64,000 bases of DNA from Bordetella pseudohinzii. Its GTDB lineage: Bacteria > Pseudomonadota > Gammaproteobacteria > Burkholderiales > Burkholderiaceae_B. Location of the stretch: NCBI RefSeq assembly GCF_000657795.2, contig NZ_JHEP02000009.1:62001-126000 (forward strand). The letters are read 5' to 3'. This document shows positions 36,701 through 45,917 of the stretch, piece by piece (position 1 is the stretch's first letter; the number at the start of each line of letters is the position of its first letter). The translations under genes and the position numbers were made by a program. The notes under the pieces were generated by a model. That model searched no databases and was not told where the DNA came from. It worked only from the letters and a program-made list of their open reading frames with translations.

Positions 36701-36942
36701 CCCGTCCGCGCGAGGATGCCCCAGCCTGCCGAGGGGACGTTCGGCACATCGATGGTGGTATTGCCCTGGACGACCCAATTGCCGCCATTAAGAACCTGGG
36801 AGGTATTGATCGTGCCGGGGCCAATCGGTGTTTGGGCGCGAGCAAGCCCCGGCATGGCGCCGAGCGCCGCGGCGATGGCGCAAGGCAGGCACCTGGCAAC
36901 CAGGCGTATGGGCGCGGGGGAACAGGGGCGGTGCGTAGGCAT
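33796..36942 (-). CDS. Pertactin-like type V autotransporter
   Basis: Self-exporting outer-membrane protein of 1048 aa. A signal peptide (about residues 1-37, ending GLARA) precedes a passenger (about 40-700). Its first 450 residues repeat a roughly 35-residue unit of the form YGV-x-A-x-x-GG-x-(I/V)-x-T-x-GGS-I-x-TTG, about ten times, as expected for a right-handed beta-helix. A pertactin-type junction (about 590-700) leads to the C-terminal barrel (about 765-1048), ending VKYTW with the terminal aromatic residue. ATG 36942 is preferred because GGAGAAAGGT precedes it; a GTG 12 bp upstream is also in frame. A run of eight G in the barrel region (34418-34425) could allow frame switching. No protease triad was seen, so adhesion is a more likely role than proteolysis. 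Confidence 0.92.
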   Translation of the reverse strand: MPTHRPCSPAPIRLVARCLPCAIAAALGAMPGLARAQTPIGPGTINTSQVLNGGNWVVQGNTTIDVPNVPSAGWGILARTGSVVALDSAAGPIQIIGHTAIGHALQVQNGSTLTNNGGSLSLTTSGAGEYGIDVYDLGQLTLSNVTINTSGGRHNTSVGAYGIWVGGAGALGNLSNSTINTTGGATGAVASAGNLNLTDVTVSVQNGGNSDYGVNAQSGGTIVMTRGSVTTDGTYGAALRASGSSAPGSLVQASNVTLRTSGLGGYGVLAVFDNARAEVSNADIATTGEQGYGYSARETGQITSSNSNVRTAGVNGYGAYVRSQANVTLTGGSITTTGASARGVSVADANTFLSTRGLALATSGSEAIGAYASAGATLSMDGGSIATSGPSAYGLFANAAGTTATATGLSISTTGSDSHALMVVNGATLNAASTQASATGDGASGLFFSTTAGNTSLATLSNGTLSSGAAPTIAVAGGDATLNMSGMRVSGSQNWLRVANDTAFAASGRRAPLTLGTQAAPAAVVGDATEAEPALPVVTVGVLASSLPGNLTLNADASEFTGAAVTDAGNTSNVTLNANSHWTLTGDSTLTTLALNNSAIDFQAPAAGAYKTLTVNNYSGSNGVIGLNTYLGADGSPSDRLVINGGAATGSTGLRITNTGGPGALTVADGIKVVDAQAGATSTANAFSLAHRAVAGPYEYGLYRGDQAGVDPESWYLRSQRADDPGEPLYRPEVGAYLANQHFAATMFQHSLHDRLGEPQFIERTAFGDQATRRRSAWLRMVGRWEQAGSRNDNISVRSDIFMLQGGGDLAQWQVGTEDGRLHLGVMGTYGRSNSTGRAGGGNKVHAHGKVDGYALGLYATWFQNDASRLGAYVDTWLQYGWFNNRVFGDDLPRVDYDSQGLSASAEAGYALALTQGWVLEPQAQVIYTSTDTDTIADDGTGTRVGAANTSGVTTRLGVRTHRSFDLDGGRQVQPYLTLNWWHMPGDDKISFNHVRVGDIYPTNAYEAKLGVNANFAKGWTGFVNVAGMFGENSYQQYSARIGVKYTW

Positions 36943-37339
36943 ACCTTTCTCCACTGGCGGGGATGGCAGACGGGAACGGGCGACGCTTTGCCGCCTGGCG
37001 GGGCGGCCTCAAACCGCTTAATACTCTGTAACTTGCGCGCGCCTGTCAAAAAAAGCGTGTAACACTTTCTGTGCGCTTGCGGGCCGCGTCGCATCGCGCG
37101 CTGTCCATGGCGTGGCGCCCGTGGCGGCCGCGCGGATACGGAAAGCGTCACGCTGTACTACTATTAAGCACGCCATCGGCCGCGCGGCCGTCGAGAACCG
37201 GAGGGTTCAGGCGTTTTTTTCGGCACGTTTGTTCACTACGCGGATTTTCGCGTTGCAGGGTGGCCCCACCCTCCCCGTCAGGCGGTCTCCCCGAGGGAGA
37301 TCATCACATCAACGGCATCTGAAAGGGAAAGCTGAAATC
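36943..37339. other. Divergent intergenic region between the autotransporter and catalase
   Basis: About 400 bp with both promoters. It contains A7 and T7 runs, neither of which follows a GC stem. A small hairpin, TCTCCC-CGA-GGGAGA (37286-37300), lies in the catalase leader 40 bp before its ATG. I could not identify an OxyR site with confidence, and I see no RNA gene. Confidence 0.4.
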
Positions 37340-38809
37340 ATGACCGACAAACTTTTCGATACCAAAGCTCCTTCGACCACGACCACGGGCGCGCCCGCGG
37401 TGAGCGACCGCAACTCCCTCACCGTGGGCCCGGATGGCCCCATCGTGCTGCACGATGTGCATTTCCTGGAGCAGATGGCGCATTTCAACCGCGAAAAAGT
37501 CATCGAGCGCCAGCCGCACGCCAAGGGCTCCGGCGCCTTCGGCGTCTTCGAGACCACCGAGGACGTCTCCAAGTACACCAAGGCCGCGCTCTTCAAGCGC
37601 GGCGCCAAGACCGAGATGCTGGCGCGCTTTTCCACCGTGGCCGGCGAGCAAGGCAGCCCCGACACCTGGCGCGATGTGCGCGGCTTTTCACTGAAGTTCT
37701 ATACCAGCGAAGGCAATTACGATCTGGTCGGCAACAATACGCCGGTCTTCTTCGTGCGCGACCCGATGAAATTCCCGCATTTCATCCGCAGCCAGAAGCG
37801 CCTGCCCGACCGCGGCCTGCGCGACAATCATATGCAGTGGGACTTCTGGACCAACAATCCCGAAAGCGCCCACCAAGTGACCTATCTGATGGGCGTGCGC
37901 GGGCTGCCGCGCAGCTGGCGCCAGATGAACGGCTATGGCTCGCATACCTATATGTGGGTCAACGCCAAGGGCGAGCGCTTCTGGGTGAAGTATCACTTCC
38001 ATACCCAGCAAGGCATGGCCTTCTTCAGCAACGCCGAGGCCGCGGCCATGGCCGGCGCCGATGCCGATTTCCACCGCCGCGACCTGTTCGAGGCGATCGA
38101 GCGCGGCGACTGTCCGTCGTGGGTGATGTCGGTGCAGGTGATGCCCTACGCCGACGCCAAGAAGTACCGTATCAATCCCTTCGACCTGACCAAGACCTGG
38201 TCGCACAAGGACTACCCGCTCATCAAGGTCGGCACGATGACCTTGAACCGCAACCCCGTGAACTTTTTCGCCGAAATCGAGCAGGCGGCCTTCTCGCCAG
38301 GCAATACCGTGCCCGGGATCGGCCTGTCGCCCGACAAGATGCTGCTGGGGCGCGCCTTTGCCTACAACGACGCGCAGCGCAACCGCATCGGCGCCAACTT
38401 CCATCAGCTGCCGGTCAACCAGCCCAAGGTGCCGGTCAACACCTACATGATCGACGGGCCCATGGCCTATCACCATACCGGCGCGGCGCCTGTGTACGTG
38501 CCCAACAGCGGCGACCGCCCGTGGTCGGATGAAACCGGCAAGGTCGACAATGGCTGGGAATCGGATGGCGAAATGGTGCGCAGCGCCTACACGCTGCACC
38601 CCGAGGACGACGACTTCACCCAACCGGGCATCCTGGTGCGCAAGGTGTTCACCGATGCCGAGCGCCAAGCCCTGGTCGAAACGGTGGCGGGCAGCCTGCT
38701 GGGCGGCGTGCGCGAGCCCGTCCTGAGCCGCGCCTTCGACTACTGGCGCAAGATCGATGCGGACGTGGGCGCGCGCATCGAGGAGAAAGTGCGCAAGGGC
38801 AAGGCCTGA
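37340..38809 (+). CDS. katA: Monofunctional haem catalase
   Basis: Cytoplasmic enzyme of 489 aa breaking down hydrogen peroxide. The catalytic His is in the segment [16 protein letters not shown] (about residue 60), where many catalases read ERVVHAKG. The haem-ligand Tyr is in [18 protein letters not shown] (about 339-356). [17 protein letters not shown] (about 130-146) and [18 protein letters not shown] (about 160-177) are standard family segments. The length fits small-subunit (clade 3) catalases. ATG 37340 is chosen because the upstream in-frame sequence is unlike the family. The leader is long and may be regulated by peroxide. The gene is monocistronic. Confidence 0.95.
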   Translation: MTDKLFDTKAPSTTTTGAPAVSDRNSLTVGPDGPIVLHDVHFLEQMAHFNREKVIERQPHAKGSGAFGVFETTEDVSKYTKAALFKRGAKTEMLARFSTVAGEQGSPDTWRDVRGFSLKFYTSEGNYDLVGNNTPVFFVRDPMKFPHFIRSQKRLPDRGLRDNHMQWDFWTNNPESAHQVTYLMGVRGLPRSWRQMNGYGSHTYMWVNAKGERFWVKYHFHTQQGMAFFSNAEAAAMAGADADFHRRDLFEAIERGDCPSWVMSVQVMPYADAKKYRINPFDLTKTWSHKDYPLIKVGTMTLNRNPVNFFAEIEQAAFSPGNTVPGIGLSPDKMLLGRAFAYNDAQRNRIGANFHQLPVNQPKVPVNTYMIDGPMAYHHTGAAPVYVPNSGDRPWSDETGKVDNGWESDGEMVRSAYTLHPEDDDFTQPGILVRKVFTDAERQALVETVAGSLLGGVREPVLSRAFDYWRKIDADVGARIEEKVRKGKA

Positions 38810-38906
38810 TGTCTTGATCGCTTGTTCATCCCGGCCCGCCCTGGGATGCCGGGCTTGCTCGCCATCGCAAGCCAGGGCCGGGCACGGGATGAAGCGCCAT
38901 CAGGAC

Positions 38907-40307
38907 TCAGAAATCCTCTCGCGAAAACCGCGACAGCTCCCGCAATATTTTTGTCCATCCCCGGAATCCATCGGTGATGGAGCTGCGGCGAAAGAATTCA
39001 TTCGGCGCATGCACGTCTTCGTCAGGCAGGTTGTAGCCGAACATCAGCGTATCGATCCCCAGGGTCTCCTTGAACAAGGCGGTGATGGGCACTGAGGCGC
39101 CCAGCCGCACATGCGCTACCGGTTTGCCGCTCAGGGAGGCCAGGCTGCGGGTCGCGGCGATGACCAAGGGATGGGACGGCGACAAGGTAGAAGCCGGGGA
39201 GCTGGCGTGCTGGTCGGAGATACACAGACGCATCCCAGGCGTGACGGCCCGCCGCAGGTGGGCAATCACGGTTTCCCGGGCGCGCTGGGGGGATTGGCCA
39301 GGCACGAGGCGCATGGACAATTTGGCGGATGCGCGGCAGGGAATGATGGTTTTGGCCCCTACTCCCGTATACCCGCCCCACATCCCATTGACGTCGATGC
39401 TGGGTCTCAAGGTGACCCGCTCCCGCAGGGTATAGCCGGGCTCGCCGCCGGCGATGCCGCCGACCTCCTCCAGAAAGTCGTGCTCGGAGAACGGCAAGGC
39501 CGCGGTGTCGGCGCGCTGCGCCGGGAGCAATTCCGGAACGTCGTCCAAGAAGCCGTCGACAACGATCGCGCCGTTTTTGTCATGCAGCGAGGCCAGCAGC
39601 ATGCTCATTTCATGCAGCGCATTGCGCACCGCGCCGCCATAACGGCCGGAATGCAGGTCTTTGCGGGCGCTCTCGACGCTGAATTCCAGTGTCGTGACGC
39701 CGCGCGCGCCCACATTGATGGAGGGATGCGACGGGCTTGCGCGTCCGCCATCGGCGGACAGCACCGCGTCGGCGCGCAGCCGCTCGCCATGGCGGCGGAT
39801 GATTTCCTTGAGGCTGGGACTGCCGGTTTCCTCTTCGCCTTCGAGGAATATTTTCACATTGACCGGGCATGCGCCTTCCACGGCCAGGAAGGCGGCCACG
39901 GTTTCAAGCGCGATCATGGTGGACCCTTTGACATCGGATGCGCCGCGCGCATAGATGTGGTCGCCGACGACCGTAGGTTCGAAAGGCGGCGATCGCCATG
40001 CATCGAGGGGGTCGGGCGGCTGCACGTCGTAGTGCCCGTAAATCAGTATCGTGGGCTTGTCGGGCCGATGCAGATATTCGGCATAGACGGCGGGTTCGCC
40101 GCCGCCTTCCAGGGTCTGTACGGCGGTCAGGCCCATCTGGCGCAGCCGCTGCATCAGCGCCTGGCGGGCGGCTTCCATGTGGGCGGCGTAGGCCGGATCG
40201 GCGCTGACGCTGGGAATCCTGAGCAATTCGAACAGCCAGGCCTCGGCCCGGTCTTGATGCCTGACCAAATACTCCGCCACGGGATCGGCGGATACGCTAG
40301 ACGTCAT
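38907..40307 (-). CDS. M20-family metallopeptidase (dipeptidase-like)
   Basis: Zinc peptidase of 466 aa. The metal ligands are seen in LIYGHYDVQPPDPLDAW (His and Asp, about residues 88-104), ARGASDVKGS (bridging Asp, about 120-129) and LEGEEETGSPSL (Glu pair, about 153-164). The insertion/dimerisation domain runs about 190-340, and the last His ligand lies near DEDVHAPNEFF (about 440). This is the PepV/carnosinase-like branch acting on dipeptides or N-acyl amino acids. It starts three bases after the Bug receptor stop, so receptor and peptidase form one operon, and the receptor probably binds the same class of substrate. No signal peptide is seen. Confidence 0.9.
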   Translation of the reverse strand: MTSSVSADPVAEYLVRHQDRAEAWLFELLRIPSVSADPAYAAHMEAARQALMQRLRQMGLTAVQTLEGGGEPAVYAEYLHRPDKPTILIYGHYDVQPPDPLDAWRSPPFEPTVVGDHIYARGASDVKGSTMIALETVAAFLAVEGACPVNVKIFLEGEEETGSPSLKEIIRRHGERLRADAVLSADGGRASPSHPSINVGARGVTTLEFSVESARKDLHSGRYGGAVRNALHEMSMLLASLHDKNGAIVVDGFLDDVPELLPAQRADTAALPFSEHDFLEEVGGIAGGEPGYTLRERVTLRPSIDVNGMWGGYTGVGAKTIIPCRASAKLSMRLVPGQSPQRARETVIAHLRRAVTPGMRLCISDQHASSPASTLSPSHPLVIAATRSLASLSGKPVAHVRLGASVPITALFKETLGIDTLMFGYNLPDEDVHAPNEFFRRSSITDGFRGWTKILRELSRFSREDF

Positions 40308-40310
40308 GGT

Positions 40311-41276
40311 TTACTCGCCCTTGAAGTTGATGCTTAGTACCAGCTTGCGCAGACGCTCGATCTCGCTTGCATAGAAGGCCTGGGCTGCCTCCAGGGAGGC
40401 GCTGGGGTACATGATTTTTCCCTGCTGGTCCATGGTTTTGCGAAATTCGGCATCTTGCAGGGCGGCGTCGATTTCGCCGTGCAAGCGGCGCACGATCGCT
40501 TCGGGCGTGCCACGCTTGACCAGGTAGGCCGTCCAGATGTTGTAGTTGAAGTCTTTCATTCCGACGGACTCGCTGACGCTGGGCACATCCGGCATCGCGG
40601 CCAACCGCTCCGCGTTCAGGGTGGCGATCACTTTGATCTTGCCTTCCCGCCTCAAGTCCTGGTAGTTGGCCTGATACGGGATGATGGCGAAATCCACCTG
40701 CCCGCCGATCAGGTCGGGCAGGATCTGCCCCCCTCCCCGGTACGGAATATGCGTGAGCCTGGCCTTCGCGCGCTGTTCAAAATCGAGGCTGATCAGGTGG
40801 ATCATGGACCCGACGCCGCCCGAGGCGTAGGTCATGGGAATGTCGGCCTTGCGCGCCAGCGCCGCGAGTTCATCGATATTCGCCGCCGGGATGTCTTTCC
40901 GGGTCACCACCACATAGGGGGAGCTTGCCACGGCGTTGAGGAACACGAAGTCTTCCGGCTTATAGCGAACGGCCGAGTTCGTCAGCCCCGCGAGCACCAG
41001 CTCATTGGGCGAGCCCTGGAAAATGTACAGTCCGTCGGCCGGCGCGTTCAGCACGCGGTTGGCGCCCAGGGAGCCATTGGCCCCTCCCAGGTTTTCGACG
41101 ATCACCGTGGCGCCCAAGGCCCGGGAAAGCGGCGCTTGGATCGCCCGCGCGGTGATGTCGGATGCCGCCCCGGCCGGGTACGGCACCATGAGGGAGACAG
41201 GCTTGTCCGGGTAGGCGGCGTGGGCACTACCCGCCATCAAGGCCGAGAAGGCCAGCAGGCCGAGCAGTCGTTTCAT
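40311..41276 (-). CDS. Bug-family (TctC) periplasmic solute receptor
   Basis: Periplasmic binding protein of 321 aa. The signal peptide (residues 1-20, ending SAHA) is followed by YPDKPVSLMVPYPAGAASDI and IVENLGGANGSLGA (about 60-73), where most members read ENKAGA. The second binding loop is LTHIPYRGGGQILPDLIGGQ (about 175-195). The ATG at 41276 is preceded by AAGGGGA, and a longer in-frame start is less likely. It is the first gene of an operon with an M20 peptidase and is divergent from a LysR regulator. Confidence 0.92.
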   Translation of the reverse strand: MKRLLGLLAFSALMAGSAHAAYPDKPVSLMVPYPAGAASDITARAIQAPLSRALGATVIVENLGGANGSLGANRVLNAPADGLYIFQGSPNELVLAGLTNSAVRYKPEDFVFLNAVASSPYVVVTRKDIPAANIDELAALARKADIPMTYASGGVGSMIHLISLDFEQRAKARLTHIPYRGGGQILPDLIGGQVDFAIIPYQANYQDLRREGKIKVIATLNAERLAAMPDVPSVSESVGMKDFNYNIWTAYLVKRGTPEAIVRRLHGEIDAALQDAEFRKTMDQQGKIMYPSASLEAAQAFYASEIERLRKLVLSINFKGE

Positions 41277-41360
41277 GGAGAGTCCCCTTGCGGTGAGTGA
41301 TTGTTTTTGGATGCTAAAGTCTCGATATGACAGCGTCCATTGCATTATTTTCATCCTGAC

Positions 41361-41377
41361 GATGCGCTCAATGCATC
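41361..41377. promoter_or_regulatory. Candidate LysR binding site (T-N11-A dyad)
   Basis: GATGC-GCTCAAT-GCATC is a perfect five-bp inverted repeat that also contains the LysR T-N11-A pattern. It lies in the 114-bp gap between the Bug gene and lysR, just before the lysR ribosome binding site, so it fits autoregulation and control of the divergent operon. Confidence 0.45.
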
Positions 41378-41390
41378 AATGAGAGGCAAG

Positions 41391-42308
41391 ATGAACCTCC
41401 AGCAACTCAGTCATCTGGTGGCGTTGACCGAGACCGGCTCCTTCCGGCAGGCCGCCGAGCGCGTCAATCTCTCGCAACCGGCGCTCAGCCGCAGCATTCA
41501 GGCGCTGGAAGCGGAGTTGGGCCTTCAGCTGATCGATCGCGTCGGCAAACGCAATGAACCCACGCCGCTGGGGGATTTTGTCGTGCAGCGGGCGCGCAAT
41601 GCGCTGGAAGAAGTCAGGGCCATTCATCAGGCCGCCCGCCTGGAGCATGGCCATCCGGTGAGCTTGCGCCTGGGCATGGGCTCGGGGCCCAGCGCATTGC
41701 TCAGCGCGGGACTGATGTTGCATATGCTGCGCGACCATCCGGCTGTCAGGCTGAAGCTCCAGCGGGGCCCCACCCGCGCATTGCTGCATTCCCTGCGCTT
41801 GCGGGAGCTGGACGCGGTGCTGGCCCATGTCCGCACCATCGACGGCGGCGCGGATCTCCATCTGGATGGGCTTCCGCCCTTGCAGCCGGCCTTTATCTGC
41901 CGCCACGATCACCCATTGCGGGTATTGCAGCGCCCGGTATCCATCCGCGAGGCGATGCACTATCCCCTCGTATCCACCGGCCTGAGCCCGGAAATGAGCC
42001 GGCTCATCAACGAGGCGCTGGCCGATGCGGCTTCCCGCCACGAAGACCATTTGCACATGGAGTGCGAAGACATCCCGGATCTGCTTCAGGTGGTCTCGCG
42101 ATCCGATGCCATCTTCCTGGGCGTCGGCGCCGCGGTGACGAAGTTCAATCGCGAACGGGGCTGCCGCGTCCTGGCGCCTTTGGAGCTGGATGTGCCGCTC
42201 AAGCTGGAAGCCGCGTTTGCCTATGTGACGGTACGAGGCAAGACAGAAAGCGAGCCCTCCCGCGTGGCGCGCGAATACTGCCGCCAGACATTGCAGTCCT
42301 CGGCCTGA
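41391..42308 (+). CDS. LysR-family regulator of the Bug/peptidase operon
   Basis: Regulator of 305 aa. The DNA-binding domain includes LSHLVALTETGSFRQAAERV and NLSQPALSRSIQALEAELGL (residues about 5-44), followed by the co-inducer domain. The ATG at 41391 has a ribosome binding site (GAGAGG) and gives the usual LysR N-terminus; a start 51 bp upstream is in frame but less likely. Divergent placement indicates it controls the Bug/M20 operon. It converges with the AraC gene 10 bp downstream. Confidence 0.92.
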   Translation: MNLQQLSHLVALTETGSFRQAAERVNLSQPALSRSIQALEAELGLQLIDRVGKRNEPTPLGDFVVQRARNALEEVRAIHQAARLEHGHPVSLRLGMGSGPSALLSAGLMLHMLRDHPAVRLKLQRGPTRALLHSLRLRELDAVLAHVRTIDGGADLHLDGLPPLQPAFICRHDHPLRVLQRPVSIREAMHYPLVSTGLSPEMSRLINEALADAASRHEDHLHMECEDIPDLLQVVSRSDAIFLGVGAAVTKFNRERGCRVLAPLELDVPLKLEAAFAYVTVRGKTESEPSRVAREYCRQTLQSSA

Positions 42309-42318
42309 GGCCAGGCGA

Positions 42319-43293
42319 TCAGCGCGCTGCCCGCGAGGTCCGAGCCTCTCTGGGCGACATGCCGAAATAGCGCCGGAAGGCCGTCGAAAAATTGCCAGGA
42401 TGCTCGTATCCCACGTCAAAAGCCACCAGACCGATGGGGCGTTGCGTCTCGCGCAGCAGCTTCATGGCCTGCCGCATCCTGACGGAAAGCGCATAGCCGG
42501 AGATGGTCTCGCCATGGGCGCTTTTGAACGAGCGGGCCAGCTGGGACACGCTGACCCCGGCTTTTCGGGCATAGGCGTCCAGTCGGGGCGGATCACGAAA
42601 CTCGGCGTCCAGGCGGGCGGCAAGCTGGGTGGCCAGGGCGCGGTGGCGAGGCCGGACGGCTGGCACTCCCCCGCCCTGCATGCCAAACATGCATTCGCGC
42701 AAGATGTCGTGGATGCGCGCTTGCAGCAACAGGCGGCGCGCCGGGAGATCCGCCGAGGGTTCGAAAAAGCACTGGGCCGCCCGCCGCATCGCCGGGCTCA
42801 ACCCGCCGCGCAACAGTGTGAAGTTTCCCGCCTGCCCGTCCAGGTAGCGGCCGATGGGGCCGCCCGCGCCGATCAAGCCCAGCTCCTGCTCCAGGAACTC
42901 GCGGGAACAGGAGACGGTGAGCGATCGCTCATGCACGCCCGCGCCAAAGATTTCAATCTTGCTGGCGCCTCTGGGCTGCAGCAGCGCGCTGAACGACGAG
43001 GCTTCGATGCCATGCGGGACCAGGTGCCCATCGGTCAGGGAAGAAGCGCCCGCCAAGCGCAGATGGATCTTCAAGGCGCCGCTGCATTCGTAGACTTCTT
43101 CCATGGCGCAGGGACGGATGATCTCCGCCCAACTGGCGGATAATCCACCCCCCAGCATGAGCGTGTCACGGTAGCCCGAGACGTTTTGATGCGTGGGGCG
43201 CGTCTCCACGAAACAGGCGGAACCGGCCATGCGGACGCTCGCCACCTCATAGTGGTGCGGAACGAAGCTCTGCAACTGATCGGGGGTATTCAC
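42319..43293 (-). CDS. AraC-family regulator
   Basis: Regulator of about 324 aa. The C-terminal AraC DNA-binding domain has LDAYARKAGVSVSQLARSFK (about 237-257) and PIGLVAFDVGYEHPGNFSTA (about 286-305), followed by the usual FRRYFGMSPREAR. The N-terminal domain has no clear ligand family. The start used is a GTG with no good ribosome binding site, so it may begin slightly further inside. It is divergent from the threonine-dehydratase-like gene, with 212 bp between the starts, and probably controls it. Confidence 0.88.
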   Translation of the reverse strand: MNTPDQLQSFVPHHYEVASVRMAGSACFVETRPTHQNVSGYRDTLMLGGGLSASWAEIIRPCAMEEVYECSGALKIHLRLAGASSLTDGHLVPHGIEASSFSALLQPRGASKIEIFGAGVHERSLTVSCSREFLEQELGLIGAGGPIGRYLDGQAGNFTLLRGGLSPAMRRAAQCFFEPSADLPARRLLLQARIHDILRECMFGMQGGGVPAVRPRHRALATQLAARLDAEFRDPPRLDAYARKAGVSVSQLARSFKSAHGETISGYALSVRMRQAMKLLRETQRPIGLVAFDVGYEHPGNFSTAFRRYFGMSPREARTSRAAR

Positions 43294-43505
43294 GAAATCG
43301 GAGACAACATCACGCCTCGGGAGGCGCTACGCTATGACGAAGCGCCGGATGCGTCAAGTTGGGTCGGCGTGCCGCCGGCGCCGGGCGGCATCTGGGATTT
43401 CTGCCGATCTGGAAGAAGAATGAGGCAAACGCGCAAACCTTTGGATGCCAGACCTGCACTAAGCTGGCCTTTGCGCAAAACCATTTCCGATGAGAACCGC
43501 TGGAC

Positions 43506-44495
43506 ATGACGCTCCTCGCCGACACGACCACCATCCCCGATATTGCCGCGATTACGGAGCAAAACAACCGTCTCCGGGCCTGGGTTCGCCAAACCCCCAC
43601 CCTGGAGACGGATGAATTCCAGCCTATCCCGGGCACGAAAATAAACTTCAAGTTCGAGCTATTGCAGGTGGGCGGCACCTTCAAGACCCGGGGGGCTTTT
43701 TCCAACCTGTTGGCCATGGACGCGGCGCAGCGGGCGGCAGGCGTGACCTGCGTTTCCGCGGGCAATCACGCCGTGGCGGTGGCTTATGCCGCCATGCGGC
43801 TGAATATCTCGGCCAAGGTGGTCATGCTCAAGACGGCCAGCGCCGCGCGGGTGGAGCTCTGCCATCGCTATGGCGCGCAGGTCGAGTTGGCGGAAAACGG
43901 GGCCTTGGCCTTCGAGGCCGTGCGCCGCATCCAGGAAGAGGAAGGCCGGTTCTTCGTCCATCCCTTTAATGGCTATCACACCGTACTTGGCACGGCCACC
44001 CTGGGGCAGGAGTGGATGGCGCAGGCCGGAGCACTCGATGCGGTCATCATTCCGGTGGGCGGCGGCGGCCTGATGGCGGGAATGAGCACCGCGATCCGGC
44101 TCGCTGCCCCCCAATGCGACATTTATGGCGTCGAGCCGGAAGGCGCCGACGTCATGCACCAAAGCTTCGCCAACGAAGGACCGGTCAAAATGGGAGCGAT
44201 GGCCACGATTGCCGACAGCCTGATGGCGCCGCACACCGAGCAATACAGCTATGCGCTGTGCCGGCGCCACATCACCGACTTGGTGAGGGTTTCTGATCAC
44301 GAGCTGCGCCAGGCCATGCGCCTATTGTTTGACCAGCTGAAGCTGGCGACCGAACCGGCTTGCGCGGCGGCTACCGCGGCCCTGCTGGGTCCTTTGCACG
44401 ACAAGCTGGCGGGCAAACGGGTCGGGGTGCTCCTGTGTGGAACGAACACCGACCCGCAGACCTTCGCGCGCCACTTGGCGCAAGCGGCGGCCTGA
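43506..44495 (+). CDS. PLP-dependent serine/threonine dehydratase-like enzyme
   Basis: Fold-type II PLP enzyme of 329 aa. The Schiff-base Lys lies in VGGTFKTRGAFSNLLAMD (about residues 55-72), where most members have SFKxRGA. The PLP-phosphate loop reads VGGGGLMAGMSTAIRLA (about 182-198). VSAGNHAVAVAYAAMRLN (about 83-100) is the substrate Ser/Asn loop. It probably deaminates threonine, serine or a hydroxylated amino acid to a 2-oxo acid. There is no ACT regulatory domain, so it is the catabolic rather than the biosynthetic (IlvA) type. It is alone in its unit, divergent from AraC. Confidence 0.9.
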   Translation: MTLLADTTTIPDIAAITEQNNRLRAWVRQTPTLETDEFQPIPGTKINFKFELLQVGGTFKTRGAFSNLLAMDAAQRAAGVTCVSAGNHAVAVAYAAMRLNISAKVVMLKTASAARVELCHRYGAQVELAENGALAFEAVRRIQEEEGRFFVHPFNGYHTVLGTATLGQEWMAQAGALDAVIIPVGGGGLMAGMSTAIRLAAPQCDIYGVEPEGADVMHQSFANEGPVKMGAMATIADSLMAPHTEQYSYALCRRHITDLVRVSDHELRQAMRLLFDQLKLATEPACAAATAALLGPLHDKLAGKRVGVLLCGTNTDPQTFARHLAQAAA

Positions 44496-44540
44496 TCCGC
44501 GCTCCTTGGCGCCGTCCTTGTCGCCCATGCAGGCAGCCCC

Positions 44541-45917
44541 TCAGAACACCAGCCTGGCCAGCAGACCGATGACGGCGCAGGCCGCGATGACTTCGATCAC
44601 GCCGCGCTTGAAGCGGAAAAGCGCGAGCGCCGCGCCCAGGGCGATGAGCGCCGACAAGACGTCAAAATGCCCTGCCAGCCCCTCTGGCCAGAGCACGTGA
44701 TAGCCGAAGAAGACGGCCAGGTTCAGGATGACGCCGACGACCGCCGCGGTGATGGCGGTCAGGGGCGCCGTGAATTTCAGGTCTTCTTTGGTGGCTTCGA
44801 CCAGCGGCCCGCCCGCCAGAATGAAGAGAAAGGACGGCAGGAAGGTGAACCAGGTCACGATGACGGCCGCCAGGGCGCCGGCCGTGAACAGCAGATCCGG
44901 GCCGAGCAGGCTGTGCGCGTAGCCGGCGACGAAGCCGACGAAGGCGACGACCATGATCAAGGGGCCGGGGGTGGTTTCTCCCAGCGCCAGGCCGTCGATC
45001 ATCTGGACGGGCGTCAGCCAGCCGTAGTGATCGACCGCGCCCTGGTAAAGATAGGGCAGCACGGCGTAGGCGCCGCCGAAGGTCAGGTAGGCGGCCTTGG
45101 TGAAGAACCAGCCCATCTGGGTGTAGGCGCCCTGCCAACCTCCCGCCGCCATGAGGACTGCCATCGGGATCGCCCAGAGCGCGCCGCCGACGGCCAGCAC
45201 GCCGATCAGGCGGCCCCAGCGAAAACGGGCATGTTCCGGCGTGGGGGTGTCGTCGTCAATCAAGGCGGGGCCATGGCCTTGCCTGTCCGAACGGTGGCGC
45301 GTGCCGGCATGGAAATACGCCGGCCATCGCCGCCCGCCCACCAAGCCGGCCAAGGCCGCGATGGCGACAATCAGCGGGAACGGCAGCCCCAGGGCGAAGA
45401 TCGCCACGAAGGCCGCGGCCGCGATGCTCCAGAGCACGGGGTTTTTGAGGGCCCGGGATCCGATGCGATGGGCCGCATGCAGGACGATGGCGGTCACGGC
45501 CGGTTTGATGCCGTAGAACAGCCCGGCGATGACGGGCAGGTCGCCCCAGGCGATGTAGACCCAGGACAGGCCGATGAGAATGAACAGCGACGGCAGGACG
45601 AACAAGCCGCCCGCCACTACCCCGCCCCAGGTCCGGTGCAGCAGCCAGCCGATATACGTCGCCAGTTGCTGCGCCTCCGGTCCGGGCAGCAGCATGCAGT
45701 AGTTCAGGGCATGCAGAAAGCGCCGCTCGCTGATCCAGCGCCGGCGCTCCACCAGTTCGGTGTGCATGATGGCGATCTGGCCCGCCGGACCGCCGAAGCT
45801 GATAAAGCCCAGCTTGAGCCAGAACCACAGCGCCTGCCGGAAACTGACCGGCCCGGGCCGATCGAGGGCCTTGTCGCCCGGCGCCGCGTCGGAGACAACC
45901 GTATCGCGTGTGCTCAT
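44541..45917 (-). CDS. chrA: Chromate efflux transporter ChrA
   Basis: Inner-membrane chromate exporter of 458 aa with the duplicated CHR architecture. The first repeat has FISFGGPAGQIAIMH (about 38-52) and LLPGPEAQQLATYIGW (about 76-91). The second repeat has YLTFGGAYAVLPYLYQ (about 270-286) and GETTPGPLIMVVAFVGF (about 308-324). Both sets of FGGP / PGP motifs are intact. A charged loop (about 200-235) joins the halves. It is coupled to chrB by an ATGA overlap. Confidence 0.94.
   Translation of the reverse strand: MSTRDTVVSDAAPGDKALDRPGPVSFRQALWFWLKLGFISFGGPAGQIAIMHTELVERRRWISERRFLHALNYCMLLPGPEAQQLATYIGWLLHRTWGGVVAGGLFVLPSLFILIGLSWVYIAWGDLPVIAGLFYGIKPAVTAIVLHAAHRIGSRALKNPVLWSIAAAAFVAIFALGLPFPLIVAIAALAGLVGGRRWPAYFHAGTRHRSDRQGHGPALIDDDTPTPEHARFRWGRLIGVLAVGGALWAIPMAVLMAAGGWQGAYTQMGWFFTKAAYLTFGGAYAVLPYLYQGAVDHYGWLTPVQMIDGLALGETTPGPLIMVVAFVGFVAGYAHSLLGPDLLFTAGALAAVIVTWFTFLPSFLFILAGGPLVEATKEDLKFTAPLTAITAAVVGVILNLAVFFGYHVLWPEGLAGHFDVLSALIALGAALALFRFKRGVIEVIAACAVIGLLARLVF

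Noticed and set aside
38827-38853. Hairpin potential between catalase and the M20 peptidase
   Set aside because: Two competing weak stems and no T-run; not callable as a terminator.
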